DNA of 64,000 bases from CBDBIG01 sp965205845 [NCBI: bacterium] (GTDB taxonomy: Bacteria; SAR324), in NCBI GenBank assembly GCA_965205845.1, contig CBDBIG010000005.1, forward strand, positions 1-64,000. Direction: 5' to 3'. The translations under genes and the position numbers were made by a program. The stretch's first letter is position 1; every line of letters begins with the position of its first letter. Under the pieces are notes generated by a model. That model had not been told where the DNA came from. It ran no database searches and saw only the letters and a list, made by a program, of their open reading frames with translations. Positions 34,456 to 42,419 of this stretch are shown here, piece after piece.

Positions 34456-34646
34456 GCCTTTTAGTTTAGCCATGCAAAACACACAAAAAAAGGCTACGCT
34501 AGTGCACCCTTTTGCCAGGGGCAACTACCCCCTTTGCAAACTTTTGCCAGGGGTAAATACCCCCGTTTAAACCCCGTTTAAACGCGTTGAAAAGCGTTGC
34601 AAAATGTTTGGCTGGGGAGTTGGGCTAGAGGAGGGGGATAAAGGGC

Positions 34647-34955
34647 TTAAAAGCGTTTTAGCGCCCTTGCTCGTATTGGTTGGCCATTACAGCCCAGACG
34701 CTGTGCAAGGCAGGCGCTTTGCTGGGCTGGCAGGCATGCGCGATAGGGATAAATCGGCATTGGGGGTGTGCACGAGCGCAACAGGAAAAAGCGCCTCAAT
34801 AGGGATAAATCGGCGTCGGGAGTGGTGTGCACGAGCGCAACAGGAAAAAGCGCCTCAATCTCACCAGGGCGGCGGGCACGCACCAGGCGCAAGTTGGCGG
34901 GGTCTTCTGTGTGCGCCACGATAGAAAGAAAGGCCTTTGGGGTGAATAACCACAC
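34647..34955 (-). pseudogene. Phage hypothetical gene disrupted by a 56-bp duplication
   Basis: From a GTG at 34955 it reads WLFTPKAFLSIVAHTEDPANLRLVRARRPGEIEALFP, a sequence style seen in small proteins of Mu-like phages. A 56-bp block is then duplicated, which is not a multiple of three, so the C-terminal part changes frame. The family function is unknown to me. Confidence 0.45.
34743..34854. repeat. 56-bp tandem duplication
   Basis: The block beginning ATAGGGATAAATCGGC occurs at 34743 and again at 34799, with small differences just after the shared start, then the common GCACGAGCGCAACAGG... stretch. It breaks the frame of the overlapping minus-strand gene. Confidence 0.8.
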
Positions 34956-34960
34956 TTGAC

Positions 34961-35176
34961 TTAGCCTTTTTTGCCCGGTTTGGGCTTGGCGGGGGGAGCA
35001 TCGTGAATTTCGTCCGCAAAGGGCCCACCACTGTCCATTTTGGCCTGAAAGTGCTTTGACACAGGCTTGAGTTTGCCTTCTTTAAGCAGGCGGTCACTCT
35101 CTCTAAAAGAGGCCCGCATTTCTTCAACGAGCTTTTTATCCTCATCACTAAGCCCTTCAGCGTACTCAATCATCAT
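34961..35176 (-). CDS. Small charged protein overlapping the MuF-ART gene; candidate immunity protein
   Basis: 71 residues, highly charged and helical (GLSDEDKKLVEEMRASFRESDRLLKEGKLKPVSKHF), with a Lys/Pro tail. Its start lies 10 bases inside the end of the MuF-ART gene, so it is translated directly after it. Small genes placed this way after toxin-bearing head proteins are often immunity or chaperone partners. That role is inference; no known immunity family is recognised. Confidence 0.55.
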   Translation of the reverse strand: MMIEYAEGLSDEDKKLVEEMRASFRESDRLLKEGKLKPVSKHFQAKMDSGGPFADEIHDAPPAKPKPGKKG

Positions 35177-37259
35177 GTATCTCCTTTAAACCTATTTCTA
35201 CAACGCTGCCCCGTTTTTCCCTGTATACAACACGAAACTTGGTATTGGGTTTAAAGAGGACCTCTTTTTCGTGCGCGTGCCGGGATATCCAAGATACCTC
35301 CTTGCCCGTGCGGCTCTGTATTTTCAGCCGATGCGGCCCATTAAAAGCTCTATCCGTCGACATCGATGTGCTGGTAAAGCCTTTGGGTGTCCAAACCTTG
35401 CCTGGCTTGAGTTTGGCCAGTTCACTTTCGGGCAGGGTCGTCCCTCGGGTGACCTTCCCCCGGTAGTTGGGGAGTTTTGCCAGCCCCGCGATGATGGTTT
35501 TGGTGTAGTGGGCGTATTCCTCTCTCAGGGCTTTGGGCAGTTTCCCGCGCTTGGCCTGGTTAATCGGTTTATAATCGATGACCGTGTAGCCGTGCAATGC
35601 AGCCAACTCGGGCTCGGAGAAACGGTGCACGACACCCGATTCCTTCGCCCTTGTGTTCGCCTGCCCAAGCAAGATTTGGTATTGATAGCCTTTGAGGTTC
35701 ATCAAACCCTGCTCGTGGACGGGCAATTTGGCAAAGGCACGCACCTTGCGCGACACCCCCTTGAGGAGCATAGCACGCTTTTGCAAGGTTTGTAGCATGG
35801 CAAGGCGCTCGGGCTCGGGCACCCCTGGCACGGGGGGCAAGAGGCTTGCAAAGGCGTTGGTTTTTTTGCTTAGGTTGCTAATCGCTCGCTCGGTCTTAAG
35901 CCAGTGATCCCCCAAAGCCTCGTAAATGCGCACCCCCGCTTTTTCCATTGCCTTGGCGTAAGTGGGGTTGGTGGCAGGGTGAAAAAAACCCTCGGCTTCG
36001 CCTATTGTGGCCAGTGCCTTGGTATTTTTGCGCCCCGCTTTGGCTCGAAACAAGAGCGCCCCGCCGTTGTCAATCCGCACGGGGGCGCCTTTTTGCCAAA
36101 CCACGTTATCAAAGGTTTGCCCCAAGGCATCCCAGTTGGCCAGCCAAGCATCTGCCGCCACCCCGTCAAGCAGTTTTTTTGCCTTGGCTTGGGTTAGTTC
36201 GTCCAAGGCGATTGGGGCTGCCCCTTCAATCCACTCGGTGGCCAGGGCAAGCCCCCCTTGTTTGCGGGCAACCAAGGCGCTTTTGGGCGCATTGACCGCC
36301 AACTGGGCATAGATTGCATTGACCGCCGCCTCGCCGTAGGCTTGGACGGGGTCGGTGTAAAACTTGACGTAGCGCTTGATGCCGTCTGCGCCTTGATAGA
36401 CGCCCCCTTGGTTGCTGCCCTTGGCCTTGCTTAACTTTTTTTTCATGACCGCCCGCTCTTCGAGCAGGGGGATCGGGCCGAGGGTTGCAACGGGCGCATC
36501 TGCGCTTTTTGCCGCCAGCATGTTGGCCAAGGCTTGGCTGCGTACCTTGCCTGGGTTGGTATCCCAGCCTGGGTCTATGCCTTGGGGCACGCGTTCAATT
36601 TGGCCTGTGCGCTTGTTAAGCCAAGGGCGGGTTTTGTTGGTGGGCGGTTTGCCTGGGCCACCCAAGCGCCCTGCCTCGGCCTTGCTTAAAAGCCTGACGC
36701 GGCACTTGCAGCCCCAGCCGTTGGGTGGCATGTGGGCGTTCCACCAAGCATCGGTGCTGGACAAAATAAGCCCGTTCCAGTGCTGATGCTCCAAACGGTG
36801 CTCCTTGCTGGGGCCCAGTTCATAGCGCAGGTAGGGGTGGGTAGCTGCTTCGCGCTCAATGCGTTCCCACTGCCCCGCAGCATAGGCGGTGCGCGTGTTG
36901 GCCCAAAAAATGGTGCGTAAACGGCGTGGGCTCCCAAGGCGCACTTGCTCTATCTTGCCCGTTTTGGGGTCTTTTTTGCCTTTTATGCCCCACCATCCTT
37001 TTTGTTGGAGGGTGGGGATGAGGTCTTTTTTAAAACCCTCAAAGGTTTTGCCCTTGGCCAGCGCCTCAGCAAGACCATCGCGGATGGCACGCAACACATC
37101 CAACTGCATTGCCTTGGCCACGCTAAAGCCCAAGGCGTGCTCCTCACGCCAAACATCGCGATAGTCAAAGGCGGGTTTTAGTTTTTTGGCCTTGAGGTAG
37201 GCAAGGGCTTCTTTGGGCGGGGTGGGTGTAAAATGAAAGCCTGGCTTGGGTGTGGGCAT
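35166..37259 (-). CDS. MuF minor head protein with kinase-like and ADP-ribosyltransferase domains
   Basis: 697 residues. Residues ~1-200 are a Mu gpF (SPP1 gp7-like) head-morphogenesis domain ending in MPPNGWGCKCRVRLL. Residues ~285-410 resemble a HipA/PI-kinase-like small kinase fold: GVYQGADGIKRYVKFY, GEAAVNAIYAQLA, then ADAWLANWDALGQTFDN and VRIDNGGALLF as catalytic and metal loops. Residues ~545-697 form an R-S-E ADP-ribosyltransferase: NYRGKVTRGT (Arg near 600-605), FTSTS (628-632) and HEKEVLF (E664, E666). MuF proteins are packaged in the head and can enter the next host, so the ART could act as an injected effector. Overlapped by a small gene at its 3' end. Confidence 0.85.
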   Translation of the reverse strand: MPTPKPGFHFTPTPPKEALAYLKAKKLKPAFDYRDVWREEHALGFSVAKAMQLDVLRAIRDGLAEALAKGKTFEGFKKDLIPTLQQKGWWGIKGKKDPKTGKIEQVRLGSPRRLRTIFWANTRTAYAAGQWERIEREAATHPYLRYELGPSKEHRLEHQHWNGLILSSTDAWWNAHMPPNGWGCKCRVRLLSKAEAGRLGGPGKPPTNKTRPWLNKRTGQIERVPQGIDPGWDTNPGKVRSQALANMLAAKSADAPVATLGPIPLLEERAVMKKKLSKAKGSNQGGVYQGADGIKRYVKFYTDPVQAYGEAAVNAIYAQLAVNAPKSALVARKQGGLALATEWIEGAAPIALDELTQAKAKKLLDGVAADAWLANWDALGQTFDNVVWQKGAPVRIDNGGALLFRAKAGRKNTKALATIGEAEGFFHPATNPTYAKAMEKAGVRIYEALGDHWLKTERAISNLSKKTNAFASLLPPVPGVPEPERLAMLQTLQKRAMLLKGVSRKVRAFAKLPVHEQGLMNLKGYQYQILLGQANTRAKESGVVHRFSEPELAALHGYTVIDYKPINQAKRGKLPKALREEYAHYTKTIIAGLAKLPNYRGKVTRGTTLPESELAKLKPGKVWTPKGFTSTSMSTDRAFNGPHRLKIQSRTGKEVSWISRHAHEKEVLFKPNTKFRVVYREKRGSVVEIGLKEIHDD

Positions 37260-37264
37260 GGTTT

Positions 37265-38818
37265 TTAGCCTTCCCCATCACCCATGCCACGCGCTTTAAA
37301 GGTGGCGCGGGCAATCGCCTTGGCAAGGGGGGCCGGATCGCTCTCGGGCAAGGCTTGGGCGAGCAAGCGCGCGAGGTCTGTTGGGCTCTTCGCTTGGCCA
37401 AGGGCTTGCACCAAGGGATCAAGCAAGGGCGCCAGCAAGGGCTGCCAGTTTTGGGTTGTTTCCTCTGTCAAGGCATCTAATTCGCTTTGCGCTTGGGCTG
37501 GTGTTGCTTGGGCAAGGGCTATTAATATGTGCCCTAGGGCTTGGTTGCTGGCTTGGGTTGCGCTGGCTGGCGTACCAAGCAACTGGGCATCGGAGCCCGG
37601 TTCGGGCAAACCGAGCAACTCGCACAGGGTGTGCTGGTCAACGCGCAAGCCAAGGGGCACAAGGCGGGCAATGGCATCAACGATTGCCTCCATTTTGTCG
37701 GGCTCAGGCAAAGGCAACACAATTCGCGGATAGCGGTTATCGGGGGGCTGGCCAAAATTAAGGTCAATGAAAGGCTTGACCAGGTCGCGGTTTAAGGTGG
37801 CTGCCAAAACGGCGGCGTCTGCGCGCAGTATGTCTTGGCGCACCTCCATTTGGGCGGCATCGTTGCCCAGTTTGCCAGGGGTGCCCTCGGTGCTGGCGGT
37901 TTGTCCAAGCACCGCCTTGCTGGTTTGCTTATCCCAAAACTCGGCCGCTGCCAAAAACAGGCCCTCCCCGCCCCGGCCCTGCACCGCATCTTGAAACTCT
38001 ATTTGCATGCTCTCGTGCAACACGGCAGCCGCATCGCTCCCAAGGTTGATCACCGCTTGACGCAGGATGCGCTTGTCTTCATCGCTAGCCCCTGGCCCAT
38101 AACGCCCAATGCGCAAGGGCATCCCAAACACCTCTAAAAAGGCTGCCCAGTCTTTGAGCGCGTAGGCCTTAAAGAGGTAACTCCAAACGGCCACGCGAGC
38201 CACGCCTCCGCGCACGGGCAAGCCCGTTTTAAGGTGTGGTGTGTGCACGATAAACTTGTAGGGTGGGAGTTTGCTGCCGTCCACCCCTTGAAAATCAATC
38301 AAGCGCAGTTCGCTTAGGGTGTCTTTATCCCAACAAAACCAACGCGGGTCGCGCCAGGCGTAGGTGGGTTGCCACTGCTCGCCTTGCACTTGCCAGTTTA
38401 TCTCTGCCACGCTATAGCCCTTGCCAATCGCATCAAGCAAATCAAAGCACAGGGTTCTAAAAGCGGGGGCTTGAATAACCCCAGCTAGGGCTTGGGCCTC
38501 GGCTTTTGCCTTGGCATCATCACCCGCGGTCACCGTCTGGGGTTCAAGGCCTGACAAGGCTAGTTTGCGCGTTTGGAGCACGCTGCGATAATGCGCCTCG
38601 CGCTCCTCCATTTCCTCGGCCAGGGTAAGGTAGCCTCTTTGGTCGCCCTGATTTGCTTGGCCTAGCAGCGCGCCCAGTTTGGCTGGGGTTAGCCCACTGG
38701 CCACGCTCTCGGTCCAAGGCCTGCGCAAGCTGGCCACCCCACCAGGGGAGGCCACCTCTTTTTGCAAAGCGTTCTTGTTGATAGGCTTGCCGTAAGCATC
38801 GAATAGCATCTCTACCAC
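37265..38818 (-). CDS. Portal protein (Mu gp29, DUF935)
   Basis: 517 residues with DUF935 features: LGALLGQANQGDQRGYLTLAEEMEE, REAHYRSVLQTRKLAL, CWDKDTLSELRLIDF, KDWAAFLEVFGMPLRIGRYGPGA and the C-terminal RDLVKPFIDLNFG. Forms the dodecameric portal through which DNA enters the head. It overlaps the terminase gene by 7 bases and is 5 bases from the MuF gene, the normal Mu order 28-29-30. Confidence 0.87.
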   Translation of the reverse strand: MVEMLFDAYGKPINKNALQKEVASPGGVASLRRPWTESVASGLTPAKLGALLGQANQGDQRGYLTLAEEMEEREAHYRSVLQTRKLALSGLEPQTVTAGDDAKAKAEAQALAGVIQAPAFRTLCFDLLDAIGKGYSVAEINWQVQGEQWQPTYAWRDPRWFCWDKDTLSELRLIDFQGVDGSKLPPYKFIVHTPHLKTGLPVRGGVARVAVWSYLFKAYALKDWAAFLEVFGMPLRIGRYGPGASDEDKRILRQAVINLGSDAAAVLHESMQIEFQDAVQGRGGEGLFLAAAEFWDKQTSKAVLGQTASTEGTPGKLGNDAAQMEVRQDILRADAAVLAATLNRDLVKPFIDLNFGQPPDNRYPRIVLPLPEPDKMEAIVDAIARLVPLGLRVDQHTLCELLGLPEPGSDAQLLGTPASATQASNQALGHILIALAQATPAQAQSELDALTEETTQNWQPLLAPLLDPLVQALGQAKSPTDLARLLAQALPESDPAPLAKAIARATFKARGMGDGEG

Positions 38819-40224
38819 ACCCCTCTCGTTAAGCCAAAGCCAGCATTGGTCTGCACCCCGCGCTCAGCCACATCATCATCCCATTGCCCCCAACGGTCTC
38901 GACCGCGGGGAGAGACGCGGTGATATGCATAGCGCACCTCACCCCCACTGGCGGCATGAAGGGCCAGCATGTGCGCCCAAAAGTGGTCGGCATGGCCTAT
39001 TTTTGCATTGCGCTCGGCGTCAAAACGTACATTGCCTGCGGCGGTGGTGGTGCGGCGCACTGCATGGTGCGAGTCGCGGATAACGCGTGAGACGGGCAAG
39101 CGTACGGTTTGGTCTTCAAAGGCCTGCTTGCCAAGGGTGGCGAGCTCTTGCTTGGTATTGCTGGTGAACAACACGCCCTCGACGGCAGAGCGCCCATGCT
39201 GGCTTTGGGCTTGTTCGACCACCGCCTCACCCATGCCCGTTTGATCAAGGCAGCAACGATGCACCTGATAGCGGGCGAACACCCCAGCCAGGGCATCCAG
39301 TTGGGCGGCAAAGGGCGCACGGCGCATCGCAATCACCTCGCGCGTCCACAAGACATCGCCTATTTTTTCGCACACCCATATCACGCTTAGGTCGCCCCTG
39401 CGCCCAATGTCCATGCCCACGTAACACACCCCGCCGTGATAGCCCGCAAGAACCCCTGCTTCTTCGCGCTCTGCTTGGGTAATCAGTGCCCAAGGCAGCC
39501 AGGCGGTGGCTTCGTCAATCGGCTCACAAGCATACTCTTGGGCAAAGGTCTCTTCATCGCCTGCCTGCTCGCGGCATTCTTGAATAAAGGCGGCGCGCGC
39601 TTGCTTGGTTAATGGCCTGCCAGCGATTTTGTCTGCCACCCCTTCATCCACTGCTTTTTGCAAGGGGGTGGTGTGCAAACTCCAACCCGCCTTGCCTCGC
39701 TTGGCATCTGTCACCATGCGGTAAAAACGGCAGCCCTTGCCATTGTGGGTGCTTAAAACCCTAATGTTATGTCCCCAGGTGGCCACCGCTTGGGCCGCGC
39801 GCCAAAGTTCATCGCCCTGGGCGTGGTGGGCAAACTCGTCAACCACCAACTTGCCGCCACGACCACGCAAGGCACGCGGGTTGCTGCTTAAAGCATGAAT
39901 GCGTTTGCCGTTCGCAAATTCAATCGCCAGCACCTTAATGCCTTTATCCTCGTCCAACGCAATCTCACCCAAGTCTTTGGCTACGACCTGAAACACACTC
40001 GCCCAGTGGGCGCAGTAAAGCATGTATTCTTTGGCCGTGGCTTGATCTGCACTGGTAAACCACACATCGTAACCCCCCTGCTTGGCGGCATCGCGCACAT
40101 CCTCAAAGGCCTGCACGTAGGTTGCGCCAATCCGCCGCGACTTCTCCCAGATTTTCAAGCGGCTTTCATCGTTTAGCCACCTCACCTGATAGGGTAAAAG
40201 ATGGGTGTTTAAAGGGCTTTGCAT
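38812..40224 (-). CDS. Large terminase subunit (Mu gp28)
   Basis: 470 residues. ATPase part: a deviant Walker A (SRRIGATY near residue 30) and Walker B VVDEFAHH near 125, then STHNGKG as coupling motif. Nuclease part: acidic motifs in YVGMDIGRRGDLS, CCLDQTGMGEAV and KIGHADHFWAH. It cuts and pumps phage DNA into proheads. The frame is intact, unlike many neighbours. Start ATG 40224 lies 7 bases after the gp27 stop. Confidence 0.9.
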   Translation of the reverse strand: MQSPLNTHLLPYQVRWLNDESRLKIWEKSRRIGATYVQAFEDVRDAAKQGGYDVWFTSADQATAKEYMLYCAHWASVFQVVAKDLGEIALDEDKGIKVLAIEFANGKRIHALSSNPRALRGRGGKLVVDEFAHHAQGDELWRAAQAVATWGHNIRVLSTHNGKGCRFYRMVTDAKRGKAGWSLHTTPLQKAVDEGVADKIAGRPLTKQARAAFIQECREQAGDEETFAQEYACEPIDEATAWLPWALITQAEREEAGVLAGYHGGVCYVGMDIGRRGDLSVIWVCEKIGDVLWTREVIAMRRAPFAAQLDALAGVFARYQVHRCCLDQTGMGEAVVEQAQSQHGRSAVEGVLFTSNTKQELATLGKQAFEDQTVRLPVSRVIRDSHHAVRRTTTAAGNVRFDAERNAKIGHADHFWAHMLALHAASGGEVRYAYHRVSPRGRDRWGQWDDDVAERGVQTNAGFGLTRGVW

Positions 40225-40231
40225 CGTGATT

Positions 40232-40756
40232 TTAAATCCCTTTCAAAAGTGTTTCTATTTTTGCAATCACTTGAGGGGATAGCCCTTTGGCCGCGCCTTG
40301 CTGCTTAACCTTGGTCGCCGCCTGCTCCAAAGTTGCCTTTTTCACCTGGGCGTGCAGGTCGGCGTCCGTTTTGCTGGCCCGCGCCAGGTTGCCCAGTGCC
40401 CCCGCTACAAACATGGCGTCTTTAGGGGTGAGGGTGACTTGAGCGCCTCCTTCCCCTGCCAACAGGCGCAACATCACTTCATGGGCAAGTTCTACGTTGA
40501 GACGCAAAGCCTTCCCCTCTGGAGCATTGCCAAACTTCGCAATCAGCCCCTCTGCTACGATGCGGCTACGCTGGAGGCGCTCACCGAGCACCTTAATCTC
40601 TTTGGTGTAGCGCTGCGTAGCAGAAACACTGACGACAGCCCCCAAGGCTTTAAGCTGTGCTACGATTTGCGCGTTGGTGTAACCTGCTTTATGCAGGCGC
40701 CCTATTTGCTCGCGTATTTCAGGGGGTAGGCGTTTAATGGTACTTCTCCTTCCCAT
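40232..40756 (-). CDS. Small terminase subunit-like (Mu gp27, DUF3486)
   Basis: 174 residues beginning MGRRSTIKRLPPEIREQIGRLHKAGYTNAQIVAQLKA, a helix-turn-helix start typical of the DUF3486/gp27 family, followed by coiled-coil-like helices (ERLQRSRIVAEGLIAKFG; LNVELAHEVMLRLLAGEGG). In Mu-like phages this protein accompanies gp28 in DNA packaging and probably recognises the packaging site. Confidence 0.82.
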   Translation of the reverse strand: MGRRSTIKRLPPEIREQIGRLHKAGYTNAQIVAQLKALGAVVSVSATQRYTKEIKVLGERLQRSRIVAEGLIAKFGNAPEGKALRLNVELAHEVMLRLLAGEGGAQVTLTPKDAMFVAGALGNLARASKTDADLHAQVKKATLEQAATKVKQQGAAKGLSPQVIAKIETLLKGI

Positions 40757-40764
40757 AGCACCGG

Positions 40765-41064
40765 TCAGCCTTCGTAAGGGGCGATTCGAGGAGCGCTAAC
40801 CACCCCTTGTGCAACCTCGCGCCCTGTGCGGGTTAGCGTGGCAATAAGCGTCTCTTGTTCCCTGCCTTGGCAGGCAACAAAGCCTTGTGCCTCAAGCCAG
40901 GCAAACTCCGTGGCCGCCTGATCTGCGCTGGTGGTCAACCCTGCCTGGCTGGCCGCCTCGGCAAATACCAGGTGGTTGCCTTTGCCATCAGGTGTTTTGT
41001 CAAGCAACGTTAAAAAAAAGCGCCGCCTGTGGATCCTTAGTGTTTGTGCGTAGGTTTGGCTCAT
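40765..41064 (-). CDS. Winged-helix phage protein (Mu gp26-like)
   Basis: 99 residues with a winged-helix pattern: RFFLTLLDKTPDGKGNHLVFAEAASQAGLTTSADQAATEFAWLEAQGFV and ATLTRTGREVAQG. The family sits between gp25 and gp27 in Mu-like phages. Its ATG overlaps the gp25 stop in ATGA. Precise role unknown. Confidence 0.68.
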   Translation of the reverse strand: MSQTYAQTLRIHRRRFFLTLLDKTPDGKGNHLVFAEAASQAGLTTSADQAATEFAWLEAQGFVACQGREQETLIATLTRTGREVAQGVVSAPRIAPYEG

Positions 41065-41392
41065 TGTTTTTGCTTGAGTAAGTGGTTTTCAATGCGTTGA
41101 ATGCTTTTGTTCTGGGCCTTTTGTTCACGATGCAGCCCTTCAATCAAAGTCTCTACCCGTGCCAGTTGGGATTTTATTTCTGCCCATTCTTTAGGGTCTG
41201 GCAAACTGCGCACCGTGCTGCCAACGTGCTCTATTTTTGCATCGTTTGCATCGACCTGAGCGTTCTAATGCGTGGTGCTCCTCTTTGCTCACCAAACCGC
41301 GGCGCACCGACCAAATTACCCAGCCCAAGAGGGCGTTCATCAAAAACACCAGTAGGGGCGACCATTCGCGGAGAAAATCCATCTGTCCTATG
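41061..41392 (-). pseudogene. DUF2730-like protein (Mu gp25), single-base frameshift
   Basis: From ATG 41392 the reading gives a membrane helix (LREWSPLLVFLMNALLGWVIWSV) and RRGLVSKEEHHALERS. The expected coiled coil continues only in the next frame: VDANDAKIEHVGSTVRSLPDP, EWAEIKSQLARVETLIEGLH, NKSIQRIENHLL, then TGA at 41061, overlapping the gp26 ATG. So one base is lost or gained near 41263-41270. The product is a membrane-anchored coiled coil of unknown role near the lysis genes. Confidence 0.72.
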
Positions 41393-41606
41393 CGCCTTTC
41401 AAAAATACAAAGCCTGGGAGCACCGCAAAAATAACCAGCCCTCCCAGGGTGGCAAAGCGCCGCGTAAAGGGCTTTGCTTTTGGGTTGCGAAACGCAGCCC
41501 AGCACACCGCCCCGTACACAAGCGCCCCTGTCAGCAGCAACACTTGGCGCCAAAGGGCTGCAAAGGTCAAGGCTTGGGCCACAGTGCCAATCCAATCCAA
41601 CATCAA
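41388..41606 (-). CDS. Small two-helix membrane protein, lysis region
   Basis: 72 residues with two hydrophobic segments (VLLLTGALVYGAVCWAAF; FATLGGLVIFAVLPGFVFL) separated by a basic turn (RNPKAKPFTRRF). It overlaps the next gene upstream by 4 bases and gp25 by 5. Position and topology fit a holin or holin partner, but no family match is certain. Confidence 0.52.
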   Translation of the reverse strand: MMLDWIGTVAQALTFAALWRQVLLLTGALVYGAVCWAAFRNPKAKPFTRRFATLGGLVIFAVLPGFVFLKGA

Positions 41607-41875
41607 GGTCCCCTTTCGATTTCTTCAAGGCTGGGCTTTTCGCCCCGTTTCACGTCCTCATGGGTGGCAAAACCGTTATAGCTTCCCACAATTCCCGCGA
41701 TTGCAATGGCCATAGTGCCCAAAATCCCGCTTACCTGCGCCAAGTTTTCACTGGCCAGGGGGTAAAAAATGGCCAAGGGAACGCAGCCCACAAAAACAAG
41801 CAGCAGGCTAAACACGCAGGCATAGGCAATTCTACGCCTGTGCTTCCATCTGGGATTGTTGGGGTTTTTGAGCAT
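41603..41875 (-). CDS. Small membrane protein, lysis region (holin candidate)
   Basis: 90 residues with a basic N-terminus (NPNNPRWKHRRR), two membrane segments (IAYACVFSLLLVFVGCVPLAIFY; VSGILGTMAIAIAGIVGSY) and a charged C-terminal tail (EDVKRGEKPSLEEIERGP). It follows the endolysin pseudogene by 17 bases. A class II-like holin is plausible. Confidence 0.52.
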   Translation of the reverse strand: MLKNPNNPRWKHRRRIAYACVFSLLLVFVGCVPLAIFYPLASENLAQVSGILGTMAIAIAGIVGSYNGFATHEDVKRGEKPSLEEIERGP

Positions 41876-41892
41876 GGTTTTTGTTCCTTTTT

Positions 41893-42287
41893 TTAAGTGT
41901 TGGCGGGGTATTTTTTGCGGGACAATTCAAAGTGGGGCCCGTCTTTAAAGCTTTGCCAGTCACCGCCCCATTGGAGGGATATCCCCTCGTTTTGGGCAGC
42001 GATTTTCATGTGTTTGCCCAGTTGGAAATACAAGGGCCAATCCCAACGCGCTTTGCGCCCGACCACAACCGCCAAGTCGACGGCGTGCCCGCTTAGGTGA
42101 CGGCTTTTTAGGGTTTTGCTGCAGCCACCAGTTTGCGCTGGCGTTTCAAGCTGCGAATTCCTTCGCTAACCACGAAACGGCTTCCACTATCGGGCCAATC
42201 CGCAGCGCAACGGCGCACCACCAAGGCTATATCGGGGTGCACTTTGCGCAAGCGCATTTTGCTTCTTAGTGAGATTTTAAAGCCCAT
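41893..42287 (-). pseudogene. M15 peptidase endolysin, frameshifted (prophage B)
   Basis: Start ATG 42287 with a strong AAGGAGG. The first frame reads VRRCAADWPDSGSRFVVSEGIRSLKRQRKLVAA and stops at ~42108. The next frame continues SKTLKSRHLSGHAVDLAVVVG (metal ligands) and WGGDWQSFKDGPHFEL. Compared with the intact gene at 9710, one base is missing near 42115-42130. Without frame repair the zinc motifs are not made. Confidence 0.8.
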
Positions 42288-42419
42288 TACACCCTCCTTT
42301 TTTTGTCTAGGGGAGGATAAATCAGGGTTGGCATCGGTCAAGCTCCTCTTTGCATGGATAAGGTTCTTAGGTTTATGAAAACCAGTCTACCCGAGGAATG
42401 GGACATAAAAAATGCTACG

